NCBI GenBank assembly: GCA_021806045.1
Contig: JAJZDI010000003.1
Location: forward strand, 1-64,000
DNA: 64,000 nucleotides
Origin: Actinomycetes bacterium
GTDB lineage: Bacteria; Actinomycetota; Acidimicrobiia; Acidimicrobiales; RAAP-2
Direction of reading: 5' to 3'
The notes below the pieces were generated by a model. That model worked only from the letters and a program-made list of their open reading frames with translations. It did no database searches and was not told the origin of the DNA. The position numbers and the translations under genes are program-made. Below are positions 8,620 through 16,656 of this stretch, in pieces (position 1 is the first letter of the stretch; the number at the start of each line of letters is the position of its first letter).

Positions 8620-9567
8620 ATGACTCCCCCCGGCCTCGATCCCCCGCCCCCGCCCGGTGCGTCGGCCCTGCCCGCCGGGACGTTCGCCGGGCAGGTGGTG
8701 GTGGTGACCGGGGGCGGCACGGGCCTGGGCAAGGCGATCGCCACCGAGTTCGGTCGCCTGGGCGCGTCCGTCGCCGTGGTCAGCCGGGACGCGGACCACC
8801 GTGCTGCCGGCGTGGCGTCCGTGCTGGCTGCCGGGGGATCGGCCGGGGGGACCGCGCTCGGCGTGGCCTGCGACATCCGCGATGCCGACAGCGTCGCCGC
8901 CGCCTTCTCCGAGGTGGAGGACGCGCTGGGGCCGATCGGGGTCCTCGTCAACAATGCTGCGGGGAACTTCCCGTCGCCGGCGGAGGACCTCAGCCCCAAC
9001 GCCTGGCGCACGGTGGTCGACATCGTCCTGAACGGCACGTTCCTGTGCTGCCGGGAGCTGGCCCGCCGGGCGATGGCGGCTGGCAGGTCGGCCGCCATCC
9101 TCAACATCGGGGCGTCGTATGCGTGGACGGGCGGTCCGGGCTTCGCCCACTCGGCGGCGGCCAAGGCCGGCGTGAAGAACCTGACCGAGACCCTGGCCGT
9201 CGAGTGGGCGCCCGCGGGTATCCGGGTCAACGGCCTGGTGCCCGGCCTCTTCCCCCACGAGGACGAGGTGGCGGCCATCGCCGGCGTTCCCGGCCGGGAC
9301 GCCGGCGTCGACGACCGGGTCCCCGCCCTCCGGGTCGGCGCGCCGCGGGAGCTCGGCTGGGCCGCCACGTTCCTGTGCTCGCCCTACGCGTCCTATGTGA
9401 GCGGGCACACCATGGTCGTCGACGGTGCCAACTGGCAGCGGCGGAACGCGCTGCAGGCGCCGTTCGTCCCCATCCGGGAGCAGTTGGAACGGGGCCCGTT
9501 CGATCCGGACGGTCCCGACCACGTCCGCCGCCCACGTCCGCCGACCACACCGGTCGAGCCGGACTGA
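8620..9567 (+). CDS. SDR-family oxidoreductase, 2,4-dienoyl-CoA reductase-like
   Basis: A 315-residue short-chain dehydrogenase. The NAD(P)-binding motif VTGGGTGLGKAIA is at about 30-42, NNAAGNFPSPAEDLS in the middle, and AKAGVKNLTETLAVEW with the active Lys later. The usual YxxxK tyrosine position is replaced (FAHSAAAK). That, together with NAAGNF, is typical of peroxisomal-type 2,4-dienoyl-CoA reductases, where Asp and Lys do catalysis. This fits the crotonase 36 bp downstream and suggests oxidation of unsaturated acyl-CoAs. Substrate is inferred, not shown. It starts 23 bp after the GGDEF-EAL gene, probably in the same transcript. Confidence 0.8.
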   Translation: MTPPGLDPPPPPGASALPAGTFAGQVVVVTGGGTGLGKAIATEFGRLGASVAVVSRDADHRAAGVASVLAAGGSAGGTALGVACDIRDADSVAAAFSEVEDALGPIGVLVNNAAGNFPSPAEDLSPNAWRTVVDIVLNGTFLCCRELARRAMAAGRSAAILNIGASYAWTGGPGFAHSAAAKAGVKNLTETLAVEWAPAGIRVNGLVPGLFPHEDEVAAIAGVPGRDAGVDDRVPALRVGAPRELGWAATFLCSPYASYVSGHTMVVDGANWQRRNALQAPFVPIREQLERGPFDPDGPDHVRRPRPPTTPVEPD

Positions 9568-9603
9568 CGCCCGGCACGGGCCACGAGACCAGGGGGAGCA
9601 CCG

Positions 9604-10446
9604 ATGCACGACGACGACGCGACCACCACGCCCGGCGGCGAGGTGGCGACCACGTCCGCAGAGGACGACCGCAGCCTGGTGCTCCTCGACATCGACGGTC
9701 CCATCGCCACCATCACCAACAACCGCCCGTCCAAGCACAACGCCATGAGCGACGCCATGGACAGCCGGCTGTGGGAGGTGCTGGCCGAGTGCCACGAACG
9801 CACGGACCTGCGCGCCATCATCTGGCGGGGGGCGGGGCCGTCGTTCTCCTCCGGCCGTGACACCACACAGATCGGGGTGCGCACCGAGGACATCTCGGAC
9901 CTGGAGTTCATCGAGCGCGGCCACCGGGCCACCCAGATGTTCCTGACCATGCCGTGTCCCATCGTCGTCGCCCTCCACGGCTGGGTCGTGGGCGGGGCGT
10001 TCGAACGGGCCCTCCTGTGTGACCTCCGCATCGCCGCCGAGAGCGCCCGCATGATGCTCCCGGAGGTCGTCCACGGCGTGATCCCCGACTCGGGCGGCGT
10101 GGCCCGGCTCTTCCAGATGGCGGGGCACGGGGTGGCCGCCGACCTGGCCCTCACCGGACGGGTGATGGGAGCGGACGAGGCCCGCATGCACGGTGTGGTC
10201 AGCCGGGTCGTCCCCGACGGCGACCTGGCGACCGTGGTGCAGGAGGTGGCGGAGAAGATCGCGTCGGCGCCTGCCTTCACCGTGAAGATGGCCCGGCGCA
10301 CCCTCGCCCACCTGGCCACGTCCGAGGTGCAGCGCTCCATCGCCGAGGAGGCGCTGGCCCAGTCGATGGTGTTCGCCTCGTCGGACTACGCGGAGATGAA
10401 GGCGGCGCGCACCGAGGGTCGGGAACCGAGGTTCCGCGGGAGGTGA
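9604..10446 (+). CDS. Enoyl-CoA hydratase/isomerase family protein
   Basis: A 280-residue crotonase-fold protein. The oxyanion-hole segments [11 protein letters not shown] and [22 protein letters not shown] are present. [14 protein letters not shown] supplies the first catalytic Glu. The second crotonase acid (in AMEMVLTG of rat crotonase) aligns with AADLALTG, so it is Asp here; hydratase activity may be altered. The start ATG 9604 follows AGGGGGAGCACCG, a strong ribosome binding site. It lies between the dienoyl-CoA reductase-like and aldo/keto reductase genes, fitting acyl-CoA breakdown. Confidence 0.85.
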   Translation: MHDDDATTTPGGEVATTSAEDDRSLVLLDIDGPIATITNNRPSKHNAMSDAMDSRLWEVLAECHERTDLRAIIWRGAGPSFSSGRDTTQIGVRTEDISDLEFIERGHRATQMFLTMPCPIVVALHGWVVGGAFERALLCDLRIAAESARMMLPEVVHGVIPDSGGVARLFQMAGHGVAADLALTGRVMGADEARMHGVVSRVVPDGDLATVVQEVAEKIASAPAFTVKMARRTLAHLATSEVQRSIAEEALAQSMVFASSDYAEMKAARTEGREPRFRGR

Positions 10447-10597
10447 CCGGCCACCCACCTCCACGCATCCCGAGGGCGCGTCGGTGCCGGCCGAGCCGAC
10501 CGGCCGGGACCCGCCGCGTACGGCACGGCGACGATTCCCGGTACACCGGGTCCTGCACGGAGTTGCACGACCAGATCCGAGGAGAGGAACACCGGAC

Positions 10598-11473
10598 ATG
10601 ACGCCGACCACCCCATCCGAGCGGCCGATCGAAGCGTCGGGGACCTTCGAGGTCGCCGGCCGAACCGTCCACCGGCTCGGCTTCGGAGCGATGCAGATCA
10701 CCGGCGCCGGTGTCTGGGGCCCGCCGGCCGACCCGGACACCGCCATCGCCGTCCTCCGACGCGCCGTCGACCTCGGCGTCGACTTCATCGACACCGCCGA
10801 CTCCTACGGTCCGGCCGTGAGCGAGGACCTCATCCGCGAGGCCCTCCACCCCTACCCCGAGGACCTGGTGATCGCCACCAAGGCGGGCCTGGTGCGCACG
10901 GGGCCCGGACAGTGGTTCCCGGTGGGCCGCCCCGAGTACCTGCGCCAGGAGTGCGAGATGAGCATGCGGCGCCTCGGGGTCGAGCGCATCGACCTGTTCC
11001 AGCTCCACCGAGTCGATCCCGCCGTGCCGGCCGACGAGCAGTTCGGCCTCCTGGCCGAGCTGGTGGCCGAGGGGAAGGTGGCGGCCGTCGGCCTGTCCGA
11101 AGTGCCCGTCGAGACGATCGAGGCGGCCCGCAAGGTCGTGCCCGTCGCCACCGTGCAGAACCTCTACAACCTGGCCAACCGGCAGTCGGAGGACGTCCTC
11201 GACCACTGCGAGGCCGAGGGGATCGGCTTCATCCCGTGGTTCCCGATCGCGTCGGGCAACCTGGCCGCCCCGGGCGGACCGCTGGCCGAGGTGGCCGGCC
11301 AGGTGGGCGCCACCCCCGCCCAGGTGGCGCTGGCCTGGCTCCTGGCACGCTCGCCGGTGATGCTGCCCATCCCGGGTACGTCCTCGGTCGCCCACGTGGA
11401 GGAGAACTGCGCAGCCGCCGGGATCGAGCTGACCGGGGCGCAGGTGGCGTTGCTCGACTCGGTGGCGTCGTAG
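10598..11473 (+). CDS. Aldo/keto reductase
   Basis: A 291-residue NAD(P)H-dependent oxidoreductase with the complete tetrad: Asp and Tyr in DTADSYG, Lys in VIATKAG, His in LFQLHRV. The N-terminal [15 protein letters not shown] and C-terminal [14 protein letters not shown] are typical of the group containing E. coli PdxI/YdbC (pyridoxal reductase) and related AKRs. The start ATG 10598 follows GGAGAGGA with good spacing. About 150 bp separate it from the crotonase gene. Substrate unknown. Confidence 0.88.
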   Translation: MTPTTPSERPIEASGTFEVAGRTVHRLGFGAMQITGAGVWGPPADPDTAIAVLRRAVDLGVDFIDTADSYGPAVSEDLIREALHPYPEDLVIATKAGLVRTGPGQWFPVGRPEYLRQECEMSMRRLGVERIDLFQLHRVDPAVPADEQFGLLAELVAEGKVAAVGLSEVPVETIEAARKVVPVATVQNLYNLANRQSEDVLDHCEAEGIGFIPWFPIASGNLAAPGGPLAEVAGQVGATPAQVALAWLLARSPVMLPIPGTSSVAHVEENCAAAGIELTGAQVALLDSVAS

Positions 11474-11566
11474 CCGGACGGGCGTGCGACGGCCGGACGG
11501 GCGTGCGACGGCCGGACGGGCGTGCGGCCGGGCGTGCGGCCGGGCGTGCGACGGCCGGACGGGCGC
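11473..11566. repeat. 19-bp intergenic tandem repeat
   Basis: GCCGGACGGGCGTGCGACG starts at 11473, 11492 and 11511, followed by two 12-bp truncated units (GCCGGGCGTGCG) and another partial copy. It fills the gap between the convergent aldo/keto reductase and cytochrome P450 genes. Confidence 0.9.
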
Positions 11567-11590
11567 TCAGTCGGGTGCTCAGTCGTGCGC

Positions 11591-13042
11591 TCAGGCCGCC
11601 TGGAACCGGAGCGGTGCCCGCCTGATCCCGGCGATGACCGGTGAGGGCGTGCGCTCGACCGGCCCGGCCAGCTCGATCGAAGCGAAGCGGCCGGCCAGCT
11701 CCTCCAGCAGGATCCGGCCCTCCAGGCGTGCCAGGACGGCCCCGATGCAGAAGTGGGGACCGAAGCCGAACGCGATGTGGGGGTTGGGCTCCCGCGCCGC
11801 GTCGAACGAGCCTGCGGTCGGCCCGAACACCTCCTCGTCCCGGTTGGCCGAGGCATAGAGCATGAGGACGGGTTGACCAGCGGTGATGAGCCTTCCGGCG
11901 AGGACGGTGTCCTCGACGGCCGTGCGCATGAAGGAGACGACGGGCGTGGTGTAGCGGAGCATCTCCTCCACGGCGATGGCAGCCGCCCGCGACATGGGCG
12001 TGGCGGGGCCGTAGGGGGACGGCGGCATGTGGGGGCGGGGTGCCAGGCGCCGGGCCGCCACCGGCGACCGGTCACCCGGGCCGCCGGCTGCGCCGCCCGC
12101 ACTCCCCCGGGCGCCGGCTGCGTTGCCCGCACTCCCCCGGAGGCCGGCCGCCGGGACGTCGCACCGTTCCCGGAACCGCTGCCACTGGTCCGGGTCCGAG
12201 GCGAAGGCAACCAGTCCCCCCGACATCATGTTCCTGGTCGTCTCGTTGCCGGCCACCAGCAACTGGACGAGGAACATGGCCAGCTCGGCATCGGTGAGGC
12301 CCGGCGCCTCACCCGGCGCGCTCCGCTCCGCGTCCGGGGGTGCCACCAGCTCGCTGATGATGTCCGTGCCGGGCGCCACCCGGCGCCTGGCCGCGGTCTC
12401 GAGGAGGTACCCGACCATCTCCGTGCGCAGGGCGTTCCGCTCCCCGTCGGGCATGTCGACGGCGCCGGGGATCACCGCGTCGGACCACCGGTGGAAGCGG
12501 GGCCACTCCTCCTCCGGGATCCCCAGCAGGTCGCTGATCACCTGGAGGGCGAGCGGAACGGCCAGTGAGCCGGCCACATCGACCTCACCGCCCGGATCGA
12601 GGGCATCGAGCAGGTCGCAGGTCCGGCGACGGACCATCGGCTCGAGCGAGCGCACGAACGACGGCCGGAACCCCGGTGCGACCATGGCCCGGTAGCGGGT
12701 GTGGTCGGGGGGGTCGGTGTGCATCATCGTCGGCGGCGTGTCGTAGGACTGGCCGATCTCGTAGAGCATGATGCCCCGGGACGACGAGAACCGCTTCGGG
12801 TCGCGGGAGACCTCGACCACCTCGGCGTGACGGCTGGCGATCCAGCATCCCACGGCGTCGTTCCAGGCCAGCGGGGCCTGGGTCCGCAATGCCGCGTAGT
12901 GGGGGAACGGGTCGCCCGCATAGAACGACGGGTCCAGCAGCGGGGCGGTCAGCTCCTCCTCGAGCGCGAAGTCAGGGGCGCCGTGGGTCCGCAGGCCGTC
13001 CTCGTCCCCCACCTGGCCGATGCCGCTCGCCGGGCCGGTCAT
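11591..13042 (-). CDS. Cytochrome P450
   Basis: A 483-residue soluble bacterial P450 monooxygenase. The I-helix AGNETTRN, the K-helix ExxR (EEMLR) and the heme loop FGFGPHFCIG (Cys ligand) are intact. The I-helix resembles that of mycobacterial sterol/fatty-acid P450s such as CYP125/CYP142 (recalled). Between the J region (DPDQWQRFRERC) and the K helix there is an extra Gly/Ala/Arg/Pro-rich insertion of about 55 residues not usual in the family. The start ATG 13042 overlaps the cupin stop (ATGA), so the two are co-translated. Redox partners are not in the window. Confidence 0.92.
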   Translation of the reverse strand: MTGPASGIGQVGDEDGLRTHGAPDFALEEELTAPLLDPSFYAGDPFPHYAALRTQAPLAWNDAVGCWIASRHAEVVEVSRDPKRFSSSRGIMLYEIGQSYDTPPTMMHTDPPDHTRYRAMVAPGFRPSFVRSLEPMVRRRTCDLLDALDPGGEVDVAGSLAVPLALQVISDLLGIPEEEWPRFHRWSDAVIPGAVDMPDGERNALRTEMVGYLLETAARRRVAPGTDIISELVAPPDAERSAPGEAPGLTDAELAMFLVQLLVAGNETTRNMMSGGLVAFASDPDQWQRFRERCDVPAAGLRGSAGNAAGARGSAGGAAGGPGDRSPVAARRLAPRPHMPPSPYGPATPMSRAAAIAVEEMLRYTTPVVSFMRTAVEDTVLAGRLITAGQPVLMLYASANRDEEVFGPTAGSFDAAREPNPHIAFGFGPHFCIGAVLARLEGRILLEELAGRFASIELAGPVERTPSPVIAGIRRAPLRFQAA

Positions 13043-13503
13043 GCACCCAGGACGGCCGGGGGCGGGTAGCCCTGGGCCGCGCACAACGCCTGGTAGGCGG
13101 CGAGCGTCCCCGGGCCGTCGGTGACGCTCTCGACCGATCCGTCCGGAGCGAGGTTGAGGTTGACACCCTCGATCACGAAGAGGACGTCGGTCAGCTCGTC
13201 GCTGTCCTCGGGAACATCGAGGGTGTGCACGGAACCGGCCGGTTCCCTGATGTAGGAGCCGGGAGTCGAGAAGAAGTCGTACTCCAGGTAGTGCCAGCGC
13301 CCGGCGATCGTGAACCCGTCGACCGGACCGGTGTGCCGGTGGGGCTGGAGGCGCACCCCCGGCTCGAACCGGTTCCGCACCACCCACACCCCGGCCGCAC
13401 GGTCGACGCGCAGCACCTGCAACCAGACTCCGCCGGTCGCGTCCACCCAGGGCAGATCGGCCTCGCCGACGTGCCGGACGACATCCTCGAGCGCCACTGC
13501 CAT
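13039..13503 (-). CDS. Cupin protein, 2,4'-dihydroxyacetophenone dioxygenase-like
   Basis: A 154-residue single-domain cupin. It opens DLPWVDATGGVWLQVLRVD and has metal-ligand motifs LQPHRHTGPVDGF (His, His) and EPAGSVHTLDVP (Glu, His). This pattern is that of the 2,4'-dihydroxyacetophenone/acetylacetone dioxygenase-like family of Fe(II) C-C cleaving enzymes. ATG 13503 follows GGAGGGGGAG, a strong ribosome binding site. The stop overlaps the P450 start by four bases. A role in opening a P450-oxidised ketone or diketone is inference only. Confidence 0.75.
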   Translation of the reverse strand: MAVALEDVVRHVGEADLPWVDATGGVWLQVLRVDRAAGVWVVRNRFEPGVRLQPHRHTGPVDGFTIAGRWHYLEYDFFSTPGSYIREPAGSVHTLDVPEDSDELTDVLFVIEGVNLNLAPDGSVESVTDGPGTLAAYQALCAAQGYPPPAVLGA

Positions 13504-13556
13504 GGTGTGCTCCCCCTCCTGCTCCCGTTCCGGCGCTCCCCGGACGCCCCGGATGC

Positions 13557-14315
13557 TCAGTCCCGGCCGGTCGCCGGGTCCGGCCCTCCCGGACCTCCGG
13601 GGTAGGGGCCGATCCGTTGATCCTCGCTCGTGTCGACCTGCGGGTGTCCGCCGGTGGACACATAGGGCGTCCACATGGAGCCCTCCCACCAACGGTACTC
13701 AAAGTTCCCACCCGGATCCGGGTACCAGCCCGGCGGTGGGAAGGCCGGCGCCGACGGACCGGCGGGTGGCGCCGTGGGCGCCGGTGGTGTGGGCGTGCCC
13801 GGTGGCGTGGGCGTGCCGGTGGGGATCGCCGGTGGCGTGGGCGAAGGCGTAGGCGTGCCGGTGGGGATCACCGGTGGCGTGGGCGTGCCGGTGGGGACGG
13901 GCCGATCGGGTGGCTCCTCGACGTCCCGTGCCTCGGAGCGCGGCGGTGCCGGCACCGGTGCACCGGATGTGTGGGTGTCGGCATCCCCGTAGGGACCGCC
14001 CCCGTAGGGACCGCCCCCGTAGGGACCGCCCCCGTAGGGACCGCCCCCGTAGGGACCGCCCCCACCCGAGGGCGGCGGCACGTGGGAGGCAGCCGCCCGT
14101 TGCCGGCGCACGAGCTCGATGCGGCGTGCGATGACGAAGAGGACGAGGCCGAGCGCGAAGAAGAGGAACCACAGGACGCCCCAGGCGATCGATGGCCAGC
14201 CCCACGGCGAGCGGCCGTACCTGTGCCGGTCGCGTTCGGACAGCTCGTATCCGACGATGCCGAGCACGGCGGCGAGCACGGTGGCGATCGCCGTCTGGGC
14301 CGCTGTCAGCTGCAC
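13557..14315 (-). CDS. DUF2510 membrane protein with proline/glycine repeat linker
   Basis: A 252-residue protein. It has two predicted transmembrane segments near the N terminus (about 3-22 and 36-60; the second contains WGVLWFLFFALGLVLF), a basic turn (RRIELVRRQR), a long linker with five or six PYGGG units and IPTGTPTP repeats, and a C-terminal DUF2510 motif (PPGWYPDPGG...YRWWEGSMWT) that in actinobacteria marks surface or membrane-associated proteins. GTG 14315 is chosen because GGAG lies 6 bases upstream; the open frame extends to 14927 but runs through the vapBC relic. Function unknown; 53 bp upstream of the cupin gene on the same strand. Confidence 0.7.
   Translation of the reverse strand: MQLTAAQTAIATVLAAVLGIVGYELSERDRHRYGRSPWGWPSIAWGVLWFLFFALGLVLFVIARRIELVRRQRAAASHVPPPSGGGGPYGGGPYGGGPYGGGPYGGGPYGDADTHTSGAPVPAPPRSEARDVEEPPDRPVPTGTPTPPVIPTGTPTPSPTPPAIPTGTPTPPGTPTPPAPTAPPAGPSAPAFPPPGWYPDPGGNFEYRWWEGSMWTPYVSTGGHPQVDTSEDQRIGPYPGGPGGPDPATGRD
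13986..14063. repeat. 15-bp tandem repeat encoding PYGGG
   Basis: Five near-perfect copies of GGGACCGCCCCCGTA inside the DUF2510 gene. The unit is a multiple of three, so copy number can change without frameshift. Confidence 0.95.
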
Positions 14316-14542
14316 CTGTCGCTCCGGGACCGGGTGGTCCACTTCCGGCGCCTCGTCACCGGCAGGACCATCGCCTCGCGCCCGTCCAGCGAAGCACTGC
14401 CGACCGCCGGCCGGGCGCACGGTCGTGGTCCAGAGCATCCGGAGCGGCAGTGAGGTGGGTGTGATTTGCGGCCATGGGTTACCAGTAGACCGCGGTTCCC
14501 CATCGCATTTCCAACGGCACCCCCGGTGACCAGCCATGGGGT

Positions 14543-14695
14543 GTGCCGCTCGCTGAGCGCACCAGCAGGCACCTCCATCCGCACGGGATGGCAGATGGCG
14601 ATCCCGTCGGCCGGCAGTTCGTCGACCGGGAGGCACGTAGGACTGCCGGCATCGCGCAGGAATTCCGCCAACGCCGACGCATCGACGAGGATCAT
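14543..14695 (-). pseudogene. Decayed VapC (PIN-domain toxin) relic
   Basis: ATG 14695 starts MILVDASALAEFLRDAGSP, the characteristic PIN-toxin N terminus with the first catalytic Asp. VDELPADGIAICHPVRMEV continues the VapC pattern (usual form about VRELL...VVVMEVLAGAR). After about 51 residues (SERH) the similarity stops. The remaining open frame (to 14306) is Arg/Ser/His-rich and overlaps the start of the DUF2510 gene. The later acidic residues of the PIN active site are therefore missing. The start overlaps the antitoxin-relic stop as TGATG, the arrangement of an intact vapBC pair. Confidence 0.6.
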
Positions 14696-14745
14696 CAGGC
14701 GCAGCTCGTGCGGAGCTCGTCGAGGTCGATGCCCGTGCGTCCCAT
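14695..14745 (-). pseudogene. Truncated VapB antitoxin relic (16 codons)
   Basis: MGRTGIDLDELRTSCA, then TGA overlapping the VapC-like ATG. The beginning resembles the N terminus of ribbon-helix-helix VapB antitoxins (MRTNIDIDDEL-type). The rest of a VapB (about 60 residues) is absent. Either an internal deletion removed it or this is a chance ORF; the TGATG junction with the VapC-like start supports a relic. Confidence 0.45.
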
Positions 14746-14932
14746 ACACCAATGATGCACCACCTCCCCGCCGGTTCCGCTGGCGGTGTCGACGCAGTTG
14801 CGAGCCGTCCGTCTCGGTGAGCGCCGGCCCCCCGGCTCCGACGCCGCCTCCCCCGGTCCACCGCCCCGGCGTGGACCGCGGCCGGGAACGGGCCCCCACC
14901 CGGCCTTCGCATGTCGGTCCGTCGCATGCTCG

Positions 14933-15006
14933 TGGGGACGGAGGGAGTCGAACCCTCACTGGGGGCGGTTTAAGCGCCCTGCCTCTGCCGATTGGGCTAC
15001 GTCCCC
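14933..15006 (-). tRNA. tRNA with anticodon UAA (Leu-type) but class I body
   Basis: On the minus strand the sequence folds as a full cloverleaf: acceptor GGGGACG/CGTCCCC (7 bp), D arm 14981-14997 with three pairs plus a C-A mismatch and a GG in the loop, anticodon stem GGGCG/CGCCC (5 bp) with loop CTTAAAC, a 5-nt variable loop CCAGT, and T arm GAGGG-TTCGACT-CCCTC. Discriminator A; CCA is not encoded. Anticodon UAA reads UUA (and UUG), i.e. Leu, yet bacterial tRNA-Leu has a long variable arm. Position between the vapBC relic and the first WS/DGAT gene. Confidence 0.85.
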
Positions 15007-15105
15007 GCTCGACGGCGGCTCGGGAAGCGGCCCACCGCCGTACCCGAGGACCCTACCGCGACGCGGTCGACGCACCCCGGCCGCCGCAGGTGACGGCCCG
15101 AGCGC

Positions 15106-16653
15106 TCAGCGCACCTCGACGAGCTCGTCGAGATACGAGTGGATGCCGGACACGAAGATGTCGAGGTCGGGAACCGCCTCCGGGTCGGCGATGATCCCGA
15201 GGTTGAGCTCGTCCACGTAGGAGAGCACGGCCACGCCGAGGGGCAGGTTCCCAGCCAGCGGCATCAGTGGGACAAGCTCGGAGAGCTTCGATCCCAACAG
15301 GTAGAGGGGGACGGGTGGACCCGGCATGTTGGTGACGACGAGGTCCACGAACGGTTGGTGATGGATCACCGCGGCAACGGCCGGTCCGCCCCAGGGCATG
15401 AGCGGTCCGAGCGCGCTCAGCAACGCATCCACGCCATCCGTCTGATGGGCACGCCGTGCCGCATCGACGGCATCGACAACCTGATCGAGCCGCTCCAGGG
15501 GGTCGAGGGGGCCGAGGGGCAGGGCGACACGGAGGGCGGCCACGTTGTTGCCCAGCTCGTGCTCGCTCTCGTGCCCGTAGCCGACGGGAACGAGCGTGAA
15601 CGCCCGACGGCCGGCGACGTCGAGGCCCCGGGCACCGGCCACGTCGCCGATACCCACCGAGACAGCGGCCAGCACCGCGCCGTTCACGGTGGCACCGTGC
15701 ATCCGGGCCACCTTGTGCACCTGTTCCAGCGGTCGGGAGACGAGGGACACCCGGCGCTTGCCGCTGTTGCGTGTCCGGAAGACACCGGATCCCGTGGGCT
15801 TCGGTGCCAGGAGGCCGGCCAACCCGATGGCGTCGTTCATCCCTCGCCGGACGAGAGCCGGGACGTCGTTCGCCAGGACCTCCTCGGCCCGCGCCATCGC
15901 CATCTGCGGGTGGAGGGCCACCTCGACCGCGCCCCGTGCGTCACGGCTCACCGCCCGGAGCCGCCCGATCGCCGCGTCGACCAGGGGCACGGCCGTGGCG
16001 GCGGCGGTGGCCACACGGGTCCCGACGGTGACGACCATCCCGCGACGATGCTGGGGTCCGATGCCGCTCCGGCCCCCGTCTGCTCCCCCGGTACCCTCCG
16101 TGCCGCCGACGACGTCGGCGTCCGCGCCCGTACCCGCGTCGACGCCGGCCGCCGCCGGGTCCACGTCCAGCAGCACTGCTGCCGTTCCCACGCCGGCGAG
16201 ACCGTCGGCAAGCGCGTGGTGGAGCTTCTCGAGGATGCCGATGCGCCCGTCGGCCAGTCCGTCCAGCACCCAGAGCTCCCACAACGGGCGCTCCACATCG
16301 AGGGGGCGTTCCATCAGCGTGCCGACGGCCTCGTAGAAGGCGTCCAGATCGCCGGGGGGCGGGACGGTGACCAGCCCCACGTGGCGTTCGACGTCGAAGG
16401 CCCGATCCACCACCCATCTCGGGCGGACGAACGGGAGCGACCCGCTCGCCACCCGACGGTGCATCTTCGGGATGCCGGCGAACCGCTCGTTCACGTGCCG
16501 CCGGATCAGGTCCAGGTCGACGAGGCCGTCATCCCCTCGCAGGATCCCGGGCTCGATCAGGCCCACCGCACCCAGGTGCATGGGCGTGCTGGCCCGTTCG
16601 AGGGCGAGGAAGAGGGCGTCGAAGGGTGCAAGGGGGCCGAAGAGCTCGTCCAC
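15106..16653 (-). CDS. Wax ester synthase / diacylglycerol acyltransferase (WS/DGAT)
   Basis: A 515-residue acyl-CoA-dependent acyltransferase that makes wax esters or triacylglycerol. The N terminus LAPFDALFLALERASTPMHLGAV is the family signature. The catalytic HHxxxDG motif is HHALADG at residues 145-151, and PLW is at 123-125. The C-terminal NMPGPPVPLYLLG and PLMPLAGNLPLGVAVLSY segments also match. GTG start, three bases after the stop of the second WS/DGAT gene, so the two are one transcription unit. Whether wax esters or TAG are made cannot be told from sequence. Confidence 0.93.
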   Translation of the reverse strand: MDELFGPLAPFDALFLALERASTPMHLGAVGLIEPGILRGDDGLVDLDLIRRHVNERFAGIPKMHRRVASGSLPFVRPRWVVDRAFDVERHVGLVTVPPPGDLDAFYEAVGTLMERPLDVERPLWELWVLDGLADGRIGILEKLHHALADGLAGVGTAAVLLDVDPAAAGVDAGTGADADVVGGTEGTGGADGGRSGIGPQHRRGMVVTVGTRVATAAATAVPLVDAAIGRLRAVSRDARGAVEVALHPQMAMARAEEVLANDVPALVRRGMNDAIGLAGLLAPKPTGSGVFRTRNSGKRRVSLVSRPLEQVHKVARMHGATVNGAVLAAVSVGIGDVAGARGLDVAGRRAFTLVPVGYGHESEHELGNNVAALRVALPLGPLDPLERLDQVVDAVDAARRAHQTDGVDALLSALGPLMPWGGPAVAAVIHHQPFVDLVVTNMPGPPVPLYLLGSKLSELVPLMPLAGNLPLGVAVLSYVDELNLGIIADPEAVPDLDIFVSGIHSYLDELVEVR

Positions 16654-16656
16654 CGG

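Noticed and set aside
14933-15006. tRNA pseudogene
   Set aside because: All stems pair, with one D-stem mismatch; T loop and D-loop GG are canonical, so it looks functional despite the odd anticodon.
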